From JABGQS01 sp963674545 (GTDB lineage: Bacteria; Bacillota; Clostridia; Christensenellales; SZUA-584): a stretch of 64,000 nucleotides of DNA. The stretch is from the NCBI GenBank assembly GCA_963674545.2, contig CAXXFB010000001.1, positions 186,001-250,000 of the forward strand, in the 5' to 3' direction. Shown in pieces: positions 24,207 to 32,453 of the stretch (within the stretch, counting starts at the first letter, position 1; every line of letters begins with the position of its first letter). Under the pieces are notes generated by a model. That model was not told where the DNA came from. It searched no databases and was given only the letters and a program-made list of their open reading frames with translations. The position numbers and the translations under genes are program-made.

Positions 24207-27200
24207 ATGCAGTTCACACACCTTCATTTACATACAGAATACAGCCTTCTAGACGGTACGGCACGTATCGGCGATGTTATTGAGCGTGCAAAAGAGCTGG
24301 GCATGGATTCTATAGCCATAACCGATCACGGCGCTATGTACGGAGTAGTGGATTTCTACAGAAAAGCTGTTGCGGAAGGTATAAAACCCATAATAGGAAG
24401 TGAAGTGTATGTAGCCCCGGGCAGCCTTTCAGACAAAACAAAAGCGATGAAAGAATACTCTCATCTTATTCTTCTTGCAAAGAACAACGAAGGTTATAAA
24501 AACCTTATGAGGCTTTCTTCAATAGGTTTCATGCAAGGGTTCTATCATAAACCAAGGATAGATTATGATGTCCTGGAGCAGCATAAAGAAGGCCTTATAT
24601 GCATGTCGGCGTGTCTTGCCGGCGATATACCAAGATACATAATGAGCGCAGACCAGGAATCTGCCGACGAGCTTGCAGTGCGGCTTCGTGATATGTTCGG
24701 AGAAGACTTTTACCTGGAGCTTATGGACCACAACCTGCCTGAACAAAAGCAGGTCAACGCAAAGCTTATAGAGATGGGAAGCCGACTGAACATACCGCTG
24801 GCAGCAACTAATGATGTTCACTACACGCTCAAAGAGGACGCGGAAGCTCAGGACGTGCTTTTGTGCATACAGACCCGCTCTTTCGTAGACGATGCTGACA
24901 GGATGCGCTTCGAGACTGACGAGTTCTACATTAAGAGTGCAGAAGAGATGGCGGCTCTGTTCAGACACGCACCCTCCGCTATAGAGAACACAGTAAAAAT
25001 CGCTGAGAAGTGCAGCGTAAATATGGATTTTGATACCACCCATCTGCCGGAATTTACCGTGCCGGAAGGTTATTCACATAAAGACTATCTGCGAAAAATC
25101 ACATACGAAGGTCTTGCAGAGCGCTTTGCAGAAACGACCGATGAGTTGAAAGAGCGGCTGGATTATGAACTGTCTGTAATCGACAATATGGGGTTCACAG
25201 ACTATTTTCTAATAGTTTGGGATTTTATAAAATTCGCACGAGACAGCAAAATCATGGTAGGCCCGGGCAGAGGAAGCGCGGCAGGCAGCCTTGTAGCATA
25301 TTCGCTTAGGATAACAGACGTAGATCCAATCAAATATACACTACTTTTCGAGCGGTTTCTTAATCCCGACAGAGTCAGCATGCCGGATATAGATATCGAC
25401 TTTGGCATCGACAGAAGGGGAGAGGTAATAGACTACGTCGTAGATAAATACGGCGAAGACAAAGTAGCACAGATTATAACTTTTGGAACTCTCGGAGCAA
25501 AGCAGGTCATCCGTGATGTCGCCCGTGCACAAAGGGTACCGCTCAGTGATGCAGACCGCATCGCAAAAATGATTCCGTTTGCACTTAAGATGACTATAGA
25601 AAAAGCGATGGAACAAAACTCCCGGCTGAGAGCTGAGTACGAGAATAATGAGCAGACAAAAAAGCTGCTGGATACTGCTATGAAGCTGGAGGGTATTCCT
25701 CGCCATGCTTCAACTCACGCAGCCGGTGTAGTTATCTCGAAACTGCCTATAACAGAATATGTTCCGCTGGCTACCAATCCACGTGACGGCAGTGTTATTA
25801 CACAGCTGCCGATGAATACTCTTGAGAGTCTCGGACTGCTGAAAATGGACTTCCTGGGGCTGCGCAATCTTACAGTCATCAAAAATGCAGTTAATCTGAT
25901 TAAAAAACACCGCGGCGAAGATATCGATATGGACAGACTCGAGTATGATGACAATAAGGTGTTCGAGCTTATTTCTTCTGGTGATACTGACGGCGTTTTC
26001 CAGTTGGAGAGCGGCGGCATGCGAAACCTTATGCAAAAGCTCAGGCCTGTAAACCTCGGCGACATAATGGTAGGCATTTCGCTATTTAGGCCTGGACCGA
26101 TGGAGTCAATACCGGCATATCTTGAAGCAAGGGCGCATCCCGAAAGCCATAAATATGCCCACCCGAAGCTTGAAAAGATATTACATGAAACGTACGGAAG
26201 CATGGTCTATCAGGAACAGGTAATGGAGATAGTGCGCGACTTGGCAGGTTATTCGCTTGGAAGAAGTGATATCGTCCGCCGTGCAATGGCAAAAAAGAAA
26301 AAGGCCGTGATGGAGAATGAACGTCGTATTTTCATATACGGTGACAAAGAGATAGGTGTAGACGGCGCTATCAACCGAGGAGTACCGGCAAAAGTAGCGG
26401 AAGATATTTTTTCTCAGATGATGGACTTTGCAGAGTATGCTTTCAATAAATCCCACGCATGTGCGTATGCAATGATAGCTTACCAGACGGCATACCTAAA
26501 AACTTATTACAAAGTTGAATACATGACAGCTCTGCTGAACAGCTTTATAGGAACGCCGGACAAGATATCAGCATACATACAGTACTGCTCCGGCTCTTGT
26601 GTACCAATATATAAACCTGATATAAACAAATCCGAGTTCCTGTTTTCTGTCGAAGGTGAAGGTATACGATTTGGTTTTGCAGCTATTCGTGATGTAGGGC
26701 GTGCAGCAGAGGATATAGTAAAAGAACGTTTGCTGGGCGGTGAATATAAGTCGTTCCGTGGTTTCATAAACAGAACTGTAGACTGCATAAATAAAAAAAT
26801 GCTCGAAGGGATTATCCTTGCAGGATGCTTCGACAGCCTTGGACTGAAGCGTTCACAGTTAAGCTCAGTATCAGACAGAGTTCTCAAAGCTGCTCAGGAT
26901 GCAAGAAAAAACAACGTAGCAGGCCAGATATCGCTGTTCGAGATGGAACCGTCGCTTCAGGAAATAGAAACGGACGATTTTGAAGATACCGCAGAATATA
27001 CTAAAGACAAGCTGCTTGCCATGGAGAAGCTGGCAACCGGCGTATATTTGTCCGGGCACCCGCTGGACGAATACATGGATGATTTGAAAGACAGGCCTGT
27101 TAACATATATAAGATATTGTCAGCAAAAGAAGATGCCAGCTCAGCTAAGTTCTTCGAGTCAAAGGTAGTAGAGATATCAGGCATAATGAACTCGATAAGG

Positions 27201-27650
27201 AAGCGCTCCACCAAACAGAAAAAAATGATGGCTAACGCTGTGCTTGAAGACCTTCAGGGATCAATAGAGCTTGTTATATTCCCCAGCGTATATCAGAAGG
27301 TAGAGCATCTGCTCGTTAACGACTCGATTGTTACGATAACAGGCAAGGTAGACCTTCGTGAAGATGAAGACCCTATGATACTTGTTGAAGGCATAGCTGC
27401 TTTTGTAAAGGAAGACAAAAGCTTTGCGGGTAAGTCCATATATGTACGGATACCGAAAGATATGGGAGCAGATAAACAAATGCTTATCCGCATACTGAAA
27501 ACTTCGCCAGGACAGGAAAGCATTGGTGTGCTGGTCGAATCAACAGGGGAGAAGTTCAGGACGAACGGAAACATGAAGGTCACGTTAACAAAGACGCTTA
27601 TCTACAGCCTTCAAAATGCGTTCGGAAGAGAAAACGTGGTTGTTAAATAG
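24207..27650 (+). CDS. dnaE: DNA polymerase III subunit alpha
   Basis: Replicative DNA polymerase of 1147 residues, the usual length of DnaE. The N-terminal PHP domain opens FTHLHLHTEYSLLDG (about 3-17) with its histidines intact. The polymerase catalytic aspartates lie in MPDIDIDF near 395-402; GPGRGSAAGS lies near 352-361. The helix-hairpin-helix and OB-fold regions follow, with the OB strand ISGIMNSIRKRSTKQKK near 990-1006 and a C-terminal domain to 1147. Clostridia usually also carry PolC, which is not in the window. mtrB starts 71 bases downstream from its own promoter. Confidence 0.98.
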   Translation: MQFTHLHLHTEYSLLDGTARIGDVIERAKELGMDSIAITDHGAMYGVVDFYRKAVAEGIKPIIGSEVYVAPGSLSDKTKAMKEYSHLILLAKNNEGYKNLMRLSSIGFMQGFYHKPRIDYDVLEQHKEGLICMSACLAGDIPRYIMSADQESADELAVRLRDMFGEDFYLELMDHNLPEQKQVNAKLIEMGSRLNIPLAATNDVHYTLKEDAEAQDVLLCIQTRSFVDDADRMRFETDEFYIKSAEEMAALFRHAPSAIENTVKIAEKCSVNMDFDTTHLPEFTVPEGYSHKDYLRKITYEGLAERFAETTDELKERLDYELSVIDNMGFTDYFLIVWDFIKFARDSKIMVGPGRGSAAGSLVAYSLRITDVDPIKYTLLFERFLNPDRVSMPDIDIDFGIDRRGEVIDYVVDKYGEDKVAQIITFGTLGAKQVIRDVARAQRVPLSDADRIAKMIPFALKMTIEKAMEQNSRLRAEYENNEQTKKLLDTAMKLEGIPRHASTHAAGVVISKLPITEYVPLATNPRDGSVITQLPMNTLESLGLLKMDFLGLRNLTVIKNAVNLIKKHRGEDIDMDRLEYDDNKVFELISSGDTDGVFQLESGGMRNLMQKLRPVNLGDIMVGISLFRPGPMESIPAYLEARAHPESHKYAHPKLEKILHETYGSMVYQEQVMEIVRDLAGYSLGRSDIVRRAMAKKKKAVMENERRIFIYGDKEIGVDGAINRGVPAKVAEDIFSQMMDFAEYAFNKSHACAYAMIAYQTAYLKTYYKVEYMTALLNSFIGTPDKISAYIQYCSGSCVPIYKPDINKSEFLFSVEGEGIRFGFAAIRDVGRAAEDIVKERLLGGEYKSFRGFINRTVDCINKKMLEGIILAGCFDSLGLKRSQLSSVSDRVLKAAQDARKNNVAGQISLFEMEPSLQEIETDDFEDTAEYTKDKLLAMEKLATGVYLSGHPLDEYMDDLKDRPVNIYKILSAKEDASSAKFFESKVVEISGIMNSIRKRSTKQKKMMANAVLEDLQGSIELVIFPSVYQKVEHLLVNDSIVTITGKVDLREDEDPMILVEGIAAFVKEDKSFAGKSIYVRIPKDMGADKQMLIRILKTSPGQESIGVLVESTGEKFRTNGNMKVTLTKTLIYSLQNAFGRENVVVK

Positions 27651-27663
27651 CGCTATACGATTA

Positions 27664-27692
27664 TTGAACAAAGAAATATATTATGATAAAAT
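27664..27692 (+). promoter_or_regulatory. Promoter of mtrB
   Basis: TTGAAC at 27664-27669 and TAAAAT at 27687-27692 are separated by 17 bases, about 30 bases before the mtrB ATG. Confidence 0.65.
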
Positions 27693-27721
27693 AAAATCAA
27701 ATAGAATTGGAGAAAATATTT

Positions 27722-27949
27722 ATGGAAATAGAGAAAGCATATGAGGAATACATTGTTGTAAAGGCGCTGGAAGACGGCGTTAATTTCATTGGGCTGACAC
27801 GTGGACGTGATACTAAGTTTCATCACACAGAGAAACTGGACAATGGCGAAGTGATTGTTGCACAGTTCACAGAAAACACCTCTGCCATAAAGATAAGAGG
27901 AAACGCAGAAATCTATACAGCGCACGGGGTAATAAAGTCAGGAAAGTAA
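27722..27949 (+). CDS. mtrB: Trp RNA-binding attenuation protein (TRAP)
   Basis: TRAP forms an 11-subunit ring that binds tryptophan and then wraps RNA carrying G/UAG repeats, repressing tryptophan genes. The 75-residue protein is close to the Bacillus subtilis MtrB in length and sequence: GLTRGRDTKFHH (24-35) holds tryptophan-pocket residues, and the RNA-binding triad maps to K38, K57 and R59. The ATG at 27722 has GGAG nine bases upstream; a TTG at 27707 is too close to that site. No trp biosynthetic operon, anti-TRAP gene or run of NAG triplets was found in the window, so the targets lie elsewhere. trpS is about 20.6 kb downstream. Confidence 0.95.
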   Translation: MEIEKAYEEYIVVKALEDGVNFIGLTRGRDTKFHHTEKLDNGEVIVAQFTENTSAIKIRGNAEIYTAHGVIKSGK

Positions 27950-27959
27950 GGAGAAGTAT

Positions 27960-28157
27960 ATGTGGATGGTTGTGGGAGTAGCAGGCAATCAATCTTTAGC
28001 GGACCGGATGAGAAGTGCTTTAGAAGAAGAAGGCATACTGGTAAAGGTCCGAAATGCATCCGTGCGGGCAAAACAGCAAAGATGCACATTCGAAATTTTA
28101 GTGCTTGAATCGGAAGCGGACTTATCAAGGGAAGTACTTCTGGAAAAAGGGTTTTAG
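27960..28157 (+). CDS. Small conserved protein, possibly ACT/DUF2007-like
   Basis: A 65-residue protein, MWMVVGVAGNQSLADRMRSA at the start and a FEILVLESEADL strand-helix near 41-52. Similar small proteins near dnaE in Clostridia have a beta-alpha-beta pattern with an ILVPE-type strand, and are often labelled as glutamate decarboxylase without evidence; no such enzyme is possible at this size. Function is unknown. The ATG has AAGGAGA ahead and lies ten bases after mtrB, so the two are cotranscribed. Confidence 0.75.
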   Translation: MWMVVGVAGNQSLADRMRSALEEEGILVKVRNASVRAKQQRCTFEILVLESEADLSREVLLEKGF

Positions 28158-28170
28158 TTTTGGAGGCTAT

Positions 28171-28584
28171 ATGAAAGCAATCGACTGCAGAATAACCGTC
28201 AGATATTCAGAAACCGGACGCAGAGGTCTGGCACAGCACTACGCATATTACACATGGTTCGATATTGCTCTTGAAACACTCATCAACAAATGCGAAATGA
28301 GCTATAAAGACATCGAAGAACACGGATACGTCTTTGTTACACTTTCCGAATCATGCGAATTTAAAAACGCTGCCTACTACGGAGACGAGCTTATAGTTCG
28401 GATAAAAGTTGAAGATATAAGCACAATAAAGCTCGCATTCTCATATGAGGTGATTAGAGAAAAAGATTCTGTGCTTATAGCTGCTGCAAAGTCAAGCAGC
28501 GTATTCGTAGACAACAATTCACGGCCGCATTCTTTAAAGAAACTAATGCCGGAGCTTTATAAAAAGCTGGAGCAGATGTTATAG
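28171..28584 (+). CDS. Acyl-CoA thioesterase (hotdog fold, YbgC/FadM type)
   Basis: A 137-residue hotdog-fold protein. The family signature is in the opening strand RITVRYSETGRRGLAQHYAYYTWFDIA, where an aspartate is usual at the site read here as ETGRRG, and later in FKNAAYYGDELIVRIKVEDIS. Members hydrolyse acyl-CoA or acyl-carrier thioesters. The ATG at 28171 has TGGAGG four bases ahead; a longer reading frame starting at 28105 lacks a ribosome site. Its last bases overlap the end of tdk, which is convergent. Confidence 0.85.
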   Translation: MKAIDCRITVRYSETGRRGLAQHYAYYTWFDIALETLINKCEMSYKDIEEHGYVFVTLSESCEFKNAAYYGDELIVRIKVEDISTIKLAFSYEVIREKDSVLIAAAKSSSVFVDNNSRPHSLKKLMPELYKKLEQML

Positions 28585-29232
28585 CTTTCTTCTAACTATT
28601 CCCTTTGCTTCATCATAACGTTTAATATATTCGTTAAGACAGACAGGTTCATATACTATTACACGGTCGTCTTCGATGACCACCTGATCTCCTTCAAATA
28701 CAGGTTTGCCGTCAACGTTTCTGATATGGATGGTAGCCTTTTTTGGTTTTTCAGAATATCTGCATATAGCTCTGGTTGTAACTTCCTCTATATCCTGTGC
28801 AAGTGCAAACAGGTAAGCGCTTCCCTCAAAAGGCATGCCAAGAGCATCAACTTTAAGCGCAAAACATATCACAGGAATATCTAGGTATGCAACCACTCTT
28901 ACGAGGTCAAAAATATTTTCTTTGCTCATGAACTGGGCTTCATCTATCAGTATCAGGGAGATAGGCTTACCGCTTTTTTTTGTTGCAGCTGCTTCATCAT
29001 ATATACGATCATAGATCCATCCATCCTGCGGTTGGACAAGAAAATCCGCATTTCTCTTTATAACACCATTCTCCAGCCTGCTGATAATATGCCTATCTGC
29101 CTTCGTGTCGACTTGAGGCTTTAAACATAGCACACGTTTATTATTGTTTTTCTCATAATCATAAGCTATCTGAAGCAGCTGAGTAGATTTTCCTGCGTTC
29201 ATAACAGCGTATCTCAAAAAAAGTTTGGCCAT
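28579..29232 (-). CDS. tdk: Thymidine kinase
   Basis: Salvage enzyme that phosphorylates thymidine with ATP. From the ATG at 29232, which has GGAGG seven bases upstream, the 217-residue protein opens with the P-loop YAVMNAGKSTQ, followed by the catalytic glutamate in LILIDEAQF near 95-103. The C-terminal lasso normally binds zinc through four ligands (Cys-x2-Cys and Cys-x2-Cys/His). Here the sites read CRYS and CLNE, so only one residue of each pair is a standard ligand. The zinc may be absent or held differently. Its stop overlaps the convergent thioesterase gene. Confidence 0.95.
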   Translation of the reverse strand: MAKLFLRYAVMNAGKSTQLLQIAYDYEKNNNKRVLCLKPQVDTKADRHIISRLENGVIKRNADFLVQPQDGWIYDRIYDEAAATKKSGKPISLILIDEAQFMSKENIFDLVRVVAYLDIPVICFALKVDALGMPFEGSAYLFALAQDIEEVTTRAICRYSEKPKKATIHIRNVDGKPVFEGDQVVIEDDRVIVYEPVCLNEYIKRYDEAKGIVRRKL

Positions 29233-29263
29233 AAAGGTTCCTCCGCAACATTTTCTATTAAAA

Positions 29264-29292
29264 ATTATAGCATGTGTATCCAGCATATACAA
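29264..29292 (-). promoter_or_regulatory. Promoter of tdk
   Basis: On the minus strand TTGTAT (29292-29287) and TATAAT (29269-29264) are separated by 17 bases, about 30 bases ahead of the tdk ATG. Confidence 0.72.
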
Positions 29293-29373
29293 CATGTAGT
29301 AATGATAAAGCATAACACAACTATATGTTTTAAGTAGCATATGTTAATTTTTTTGGCTGCTATGACAAAAATA

Positions 29374-29402
29374 TTGTAAAAGTGTTAACTGCGTGTTATA
29401 AT
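29374..29402 (+). promoter_or_regulatory. Promoter of the BMP lipoprotein gene
   Basis: TTGTAA at 29374-29379 and TATAAT at 29397-29402 are separated by 17 bases, with the start codon about 37 bases downstream. Confidence 0.75.
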
Positions 29403-29438
29403 AAACGTTGTCCAAAATGAAAAATAGGAGGAAGAAAA

Positions 29439-30644
29439 ATGAAAAAATTATTGATACTAGTCATAGCAGTGCTTATGGTAGTTGGCGTTTTTGCAGGATG
29501 CCAGCCGAAAGATACTGCAGATGACATGACTGACGACACTGCGGCAGATACTTCAGATGATATGGTAGATGATACAGCAGACGACACTACTGACGATACG
29601 GCTGATGACACAGCTGATGACACGGCTGATGACACAGAAGAGGGTTACACTATCGCGATGATCACCGATAAGGGCGATATCGACGATAAGTCTTTTAACC
29701 AGGGCACATGGGAAGGCATTGTTGAGTATGCTGAGGCCAACGGTATAACGCATAAATATTATAAACCTACAGAAGTTACAGATGATGCTTACATTGCGGC
29801 TATCGACCTTGCAGTTCAGGGCGGAGCTAAAATCATTGTAACACCTGGTTTCCTTTTTGAATCAGCTATATTCGTTGCACAGGACAAATATCCGGAAATC
29901 AGCTTCATTTTGATAGATGGTTTCCCGCATGATCCAACTTACACAGAATTTAGAACTGGTGACAACGTATGGGGAATTAAATACAAAGAAGAACAGGTTG
30001 GATTCCTGGCTGGATATGCAGCTGTAAAAGAAGGCTTCACGAAGCTTGGTTATCTCGGTGGACAGGCAGTTCCGGCTGTTATGAAATACGGATACGGTTT
30101 CATACAGGGAGCAGACTATGCAGCGAAAGAGATGGGTATAACTGTTGACATGATGTATCACTATACTGGTGACTTCGCAGCAACACCGGAGAATCAGGCA
30201 AAGGCAGCTTCATGGTATGCAAGCGGTACTGAATGCATCTTCGCGGCAGGCGGCAAAGTCGGAAACTCAGCGATGGCAGCAGCTGAGGCGGCTACTGGTA
30301 CAGCATGGGTTATCGGCGTTGACGTTGACCAGTCGGGTGACTCTGCCAAAGTCATTGATTCAGCAATGAAGGCTCTGGCAGGAAAAACTCAGGAAGGTCT
30401 TGATGCTTTCTTCAACGGAACTTTCCCTGGCGGAGAAAACACAACTGTTGGTATTGATGTCGACGGTGTAAGCTTACAGATGTCCAATTCAAGATGGACG
30501 GTATTCACTCAGGCAGATTATGATGCACTTGTAGCAGCCCTAGTTGCTGATACAGACGGCATCGCCAGCGGTATTCTTGATGATACAGCAGGTGAAGAGC
30601 CCACAGATATACCGGTAACAAACGTAAATCTTACAGTAGACTAA
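29439..30644 (+). CDS. BMP-family substrate-binding lipoprotein (nucleoside importer)
   Basis: The extracellular binding protein of the ABC importer encoded next. The 401-residue protein has a lipoprotein signal ending VFAGC (C21). Residues 25-68 form an unusual linker of Asp-Asp-Thr-Ala repeats. The BMP domain follows from about 70, with TIAMITDKGDIDDKSFNQGTWEG typical of nucleoside-binding PnrA/NupN proteins, and YLGGQAVPAVMKYGYGFIQG near 205. Members bind purine or other nucleosides. It has its own promoter and a terminator hairpin, with the ATPase gene 126 bases on, so the binding protein can be made in excess over the membrane parts. Confidence 0.94.
   Translation: MKKLLILVIAVLMVVGVFAGCQPKDTADDMTDDTAADTSDDMVDDTADDTTDDTADDTADDTADDTEEGYTIAMITDKGDIDDKSFNQGTWEGIVEYAEANGITHKYYKPTEVTDDAYIAAIDLAVQGGAKIIVTPGFLFESAIFVAQDKYPEISFILIDGFPHDPTYTEFRTGDNVWGIKYKEEQVGFLAGYAAVKEGFTKLGYLGGQAVPAVMKYGYGFIQGADYAAKEMGITVDMMYHYTGDFAATPENQAKAASWYASGTECIFAAGGKVGNSAMAAAEAATGTAWVIGVDVDQSGDSAKVIDSAMKALAGKTQEGLDAFFNGTFPGGENTTVGIDVDGVSLQMSNSRWTVFTQADYDALVAALVADTDGIASGILDDTAGEEPTDIPVTNVNLTVD
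29515..29642 (+). repeat. Short tandem repeats encoding a DDTA linker
   Basis: A 12-base unit (GCTGATGACACG and close variants) is repeated, most regularly between about 29575 and 29635, encoding Ala-Asp-Asp-Thr. It makes the acidic linker between lipid anchor and binding domain. Confidence 0.7.
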
Positions 30645-30658
30645 GTTACTAATGATAA

Positions 30659-30694
30659 ACAAAAGGGATGCTATAAGGCATCCCTTTTGCTATT
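30659..30694 (+). terminator. Hairpin terminator after the BMP gene
   Basis: AAAAGGGATGC pairs with GCATCCCTTTT around TATAAG. The U tract is short, so partial read-through into the ATPase and permease genes is likely. Confidence 0.7.
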
Positions 30695-30770
30695 AAATCT
30701 ATTTTTCTGGCAATTATAATACATATGTTATATACTGATTATAAATATATATTGATCGGGGAGGTTGGCT

Positions 30771-32453
30771 TTGGAATATATAATTGAGATGCTGAATATA
30801 ACCAAGAAATTTCCCGGCATAATAGCGAACGACAACGTTTCGCTTCAGCTTAAAAAGGGCGAGATACATGCTTTGCTGGGTGAAAACGGAGCGGGAAAAT
30901 CGACACTGATGAGTGTGTTGTTCGGGCTGTATAAACCGGAGAGCGGCGTTATAAAAAAGAACGGAAAAAAAATAAGCATTTCTAACCCAAACGATTCAAA
31001 CAAATACGGGATAGGAATGGTACATCAACATTTTAAATTAGTACACAATTTTACAGTTCTTGAAAACATAATACTTGGAGTTGAATCAACAAAAAACGGT
31101 GTGCTAAAAATGGATGAAGCACGTAAAAAGGTTGTTGAACTCAGTGAAAAATATCATCTTTTTGTAGACCCTGATGCGCTAATAGAGAACATCACTGTTG
31201 GTATGCAGCAGAGAGTTGAAATACTAAAGATGCTATACAGGGATAACGAGATACTGATATTTGATGAACCGACGGCTATGCTTACTCCTCAGGAAATCGA
31301 AGATCTTATAAAGATAATGCATGGCCTTAAAGCGGAAGGAAAGTCTCTGCTATTCATAACACACAAACTTGAAGAAATAAAGAAAGTTGCAGACAGATGC
31401 ACCATTTTGCGAAAAGGCAAGTATATCGATACTATTGATGTTGAGTCATCTACAAAAGAGAAAATGTCTGAACTGATGGTCGGCAGGAAGGTCAACTTGA
31501 AAGTTGATAAACGGCCTGCAAAACCTACAGGTGTTGTCCTAAGAGTAGAGAACCTTACTGTAGCATCGAAATCAAGCAAAAAAAATAAACTATCTAATGT
31601 TTCATTTGAAGCCAAAAGAGGTGAAATACTCTGCATCGCGGGTATAGATGGAAATGGTCAGAGAGAGCTTGTTTATGCGCTTACAGGTCTGGGTGAAATA
31701 AGCGGCGGGAAAATAGAACTGTCTGAAAGGCCGGCCAAACTTTATCTTGATATGATTAAAAAAGATAAAGAAACAGTAAAAATGCAAATTGAAGAGGAGG
31801 GCAAATTTGCGCTAGATCTCGCGAAAGAAGAAGGAAATCTAAAAGAACTTGAAAAGGCTCTGTCTGAAAGCTTGCAGGAAGTAACGCATTCGAGCATTCG
31901 GCACCGAAGCGTTTCAGGCATGTCTCATATCCCGGAAGACAGACATAAACATGGTCTTATACTAGACTACAGCCTTGCATATAATCTTGTACTTCAAACC
32001 TATTTTACAGATAGGTTCCAGAAGCTTGGTTTTCTGAAAAACGAAAGTATAAATAAATACTCGGATGATTTAATAGAAAAATATGATATCAGAAGCGGTC
32101 AGGGCAGAAAAACAATGGCGAGGAGTATGTCGGGCGGCAACCAGCAAAAAGCCATAGTTGCAAGGGAGATAGACAGAGACCCGGAAGTTCTTGTAGCTGT
32201 GCAGCCTACGCGAGGTCTGGATGTTGGTGCAATAGAGTTCATACATAAACAGCTTGTCAGGCAGCGTGATGAAGGCAAAGCTGTTCTTCTTATATCACTG
32301 GAGCTTGATGAAGTACTAAACTTAAGCGATAGGATACTGGTTATATACGAGGGCGAGATCGTTGGAGATCTAGATCCGGAAAAAACTACAGAACAGGAAC
32401 TCGGGCTCTATATGTCCGGCGCAAAGCGGGATAAGAAGGAGGCGGTATCATGA
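30771..32453 (+). CDS. Nucleoside ABC importer, duplicated ATP-binding protein
   Basis: Energy subunit of a NupA/YufO-type importer, 560 residues with two ATPase halves. Half one has Walker A LLGENGAGKST (36-46), VGMQQRVEI signature and LIFDEPTAML. Half two has a changed P-loop, IAGIDGNGQREL (289-300), as usual in this family, and MSGGNQQKAIVARE. Odd feature: between the second P-loop and the IPEDRHKHGL motif lies an extra charged, probably coiled-coil, stretch of about 55 residues (318-375) that family members normally lack. The start is a TTG at 30771 with GGAGG six bases upstream. The permease start overlaps the stop. Confidence 0.93.
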   Translation: MEYIIEMLNITKKFPGIIANDNVSLQLKKGEIHALLGENGAGKSTLMSVLFGLYKPESGVIKKNGKKISISNPNDSNKYGIGMVHQHFKLVHNFTVLENIILGVESTKNGVLKMDEARKKVVELSEKYHLFVDPDALIENITVGMQQRVEILKMLYRDNEILIFDEPTAMLTPQEIEDLIKIMHGLKAEGKSLLFITHKLEEIKKVADRCTILRKGKYIDTIDVESSTKEKMSELMVGRKVNLKVDKRPAKPTGVVLRVENLTVASKSSKKNKLSNVSFEAKRGEILCIAGIDGNGQRELVYALTGLGEISGGKIELSERPAKLYLDMIKKDKETVKMQIEEEGKFALDLAKEEGNLKELEKALSESLQEVTHSSIRHRSVSGMSHIPEDRHKHGLILDYSLAYNLVLQTYFTDRFQKLGFLKNESINKYSDDLIEKYDIRSGQGRKTMARSMSGGNQQKAIVAREIDRDPEVLVAVQPTRGLDVGAIEFIHKQLVRQRDEGKAVLLISLELDEVLNLSDRILVIYEGEIVGDLDPEKTTEQELGLYMSGAKRDKKEAVS

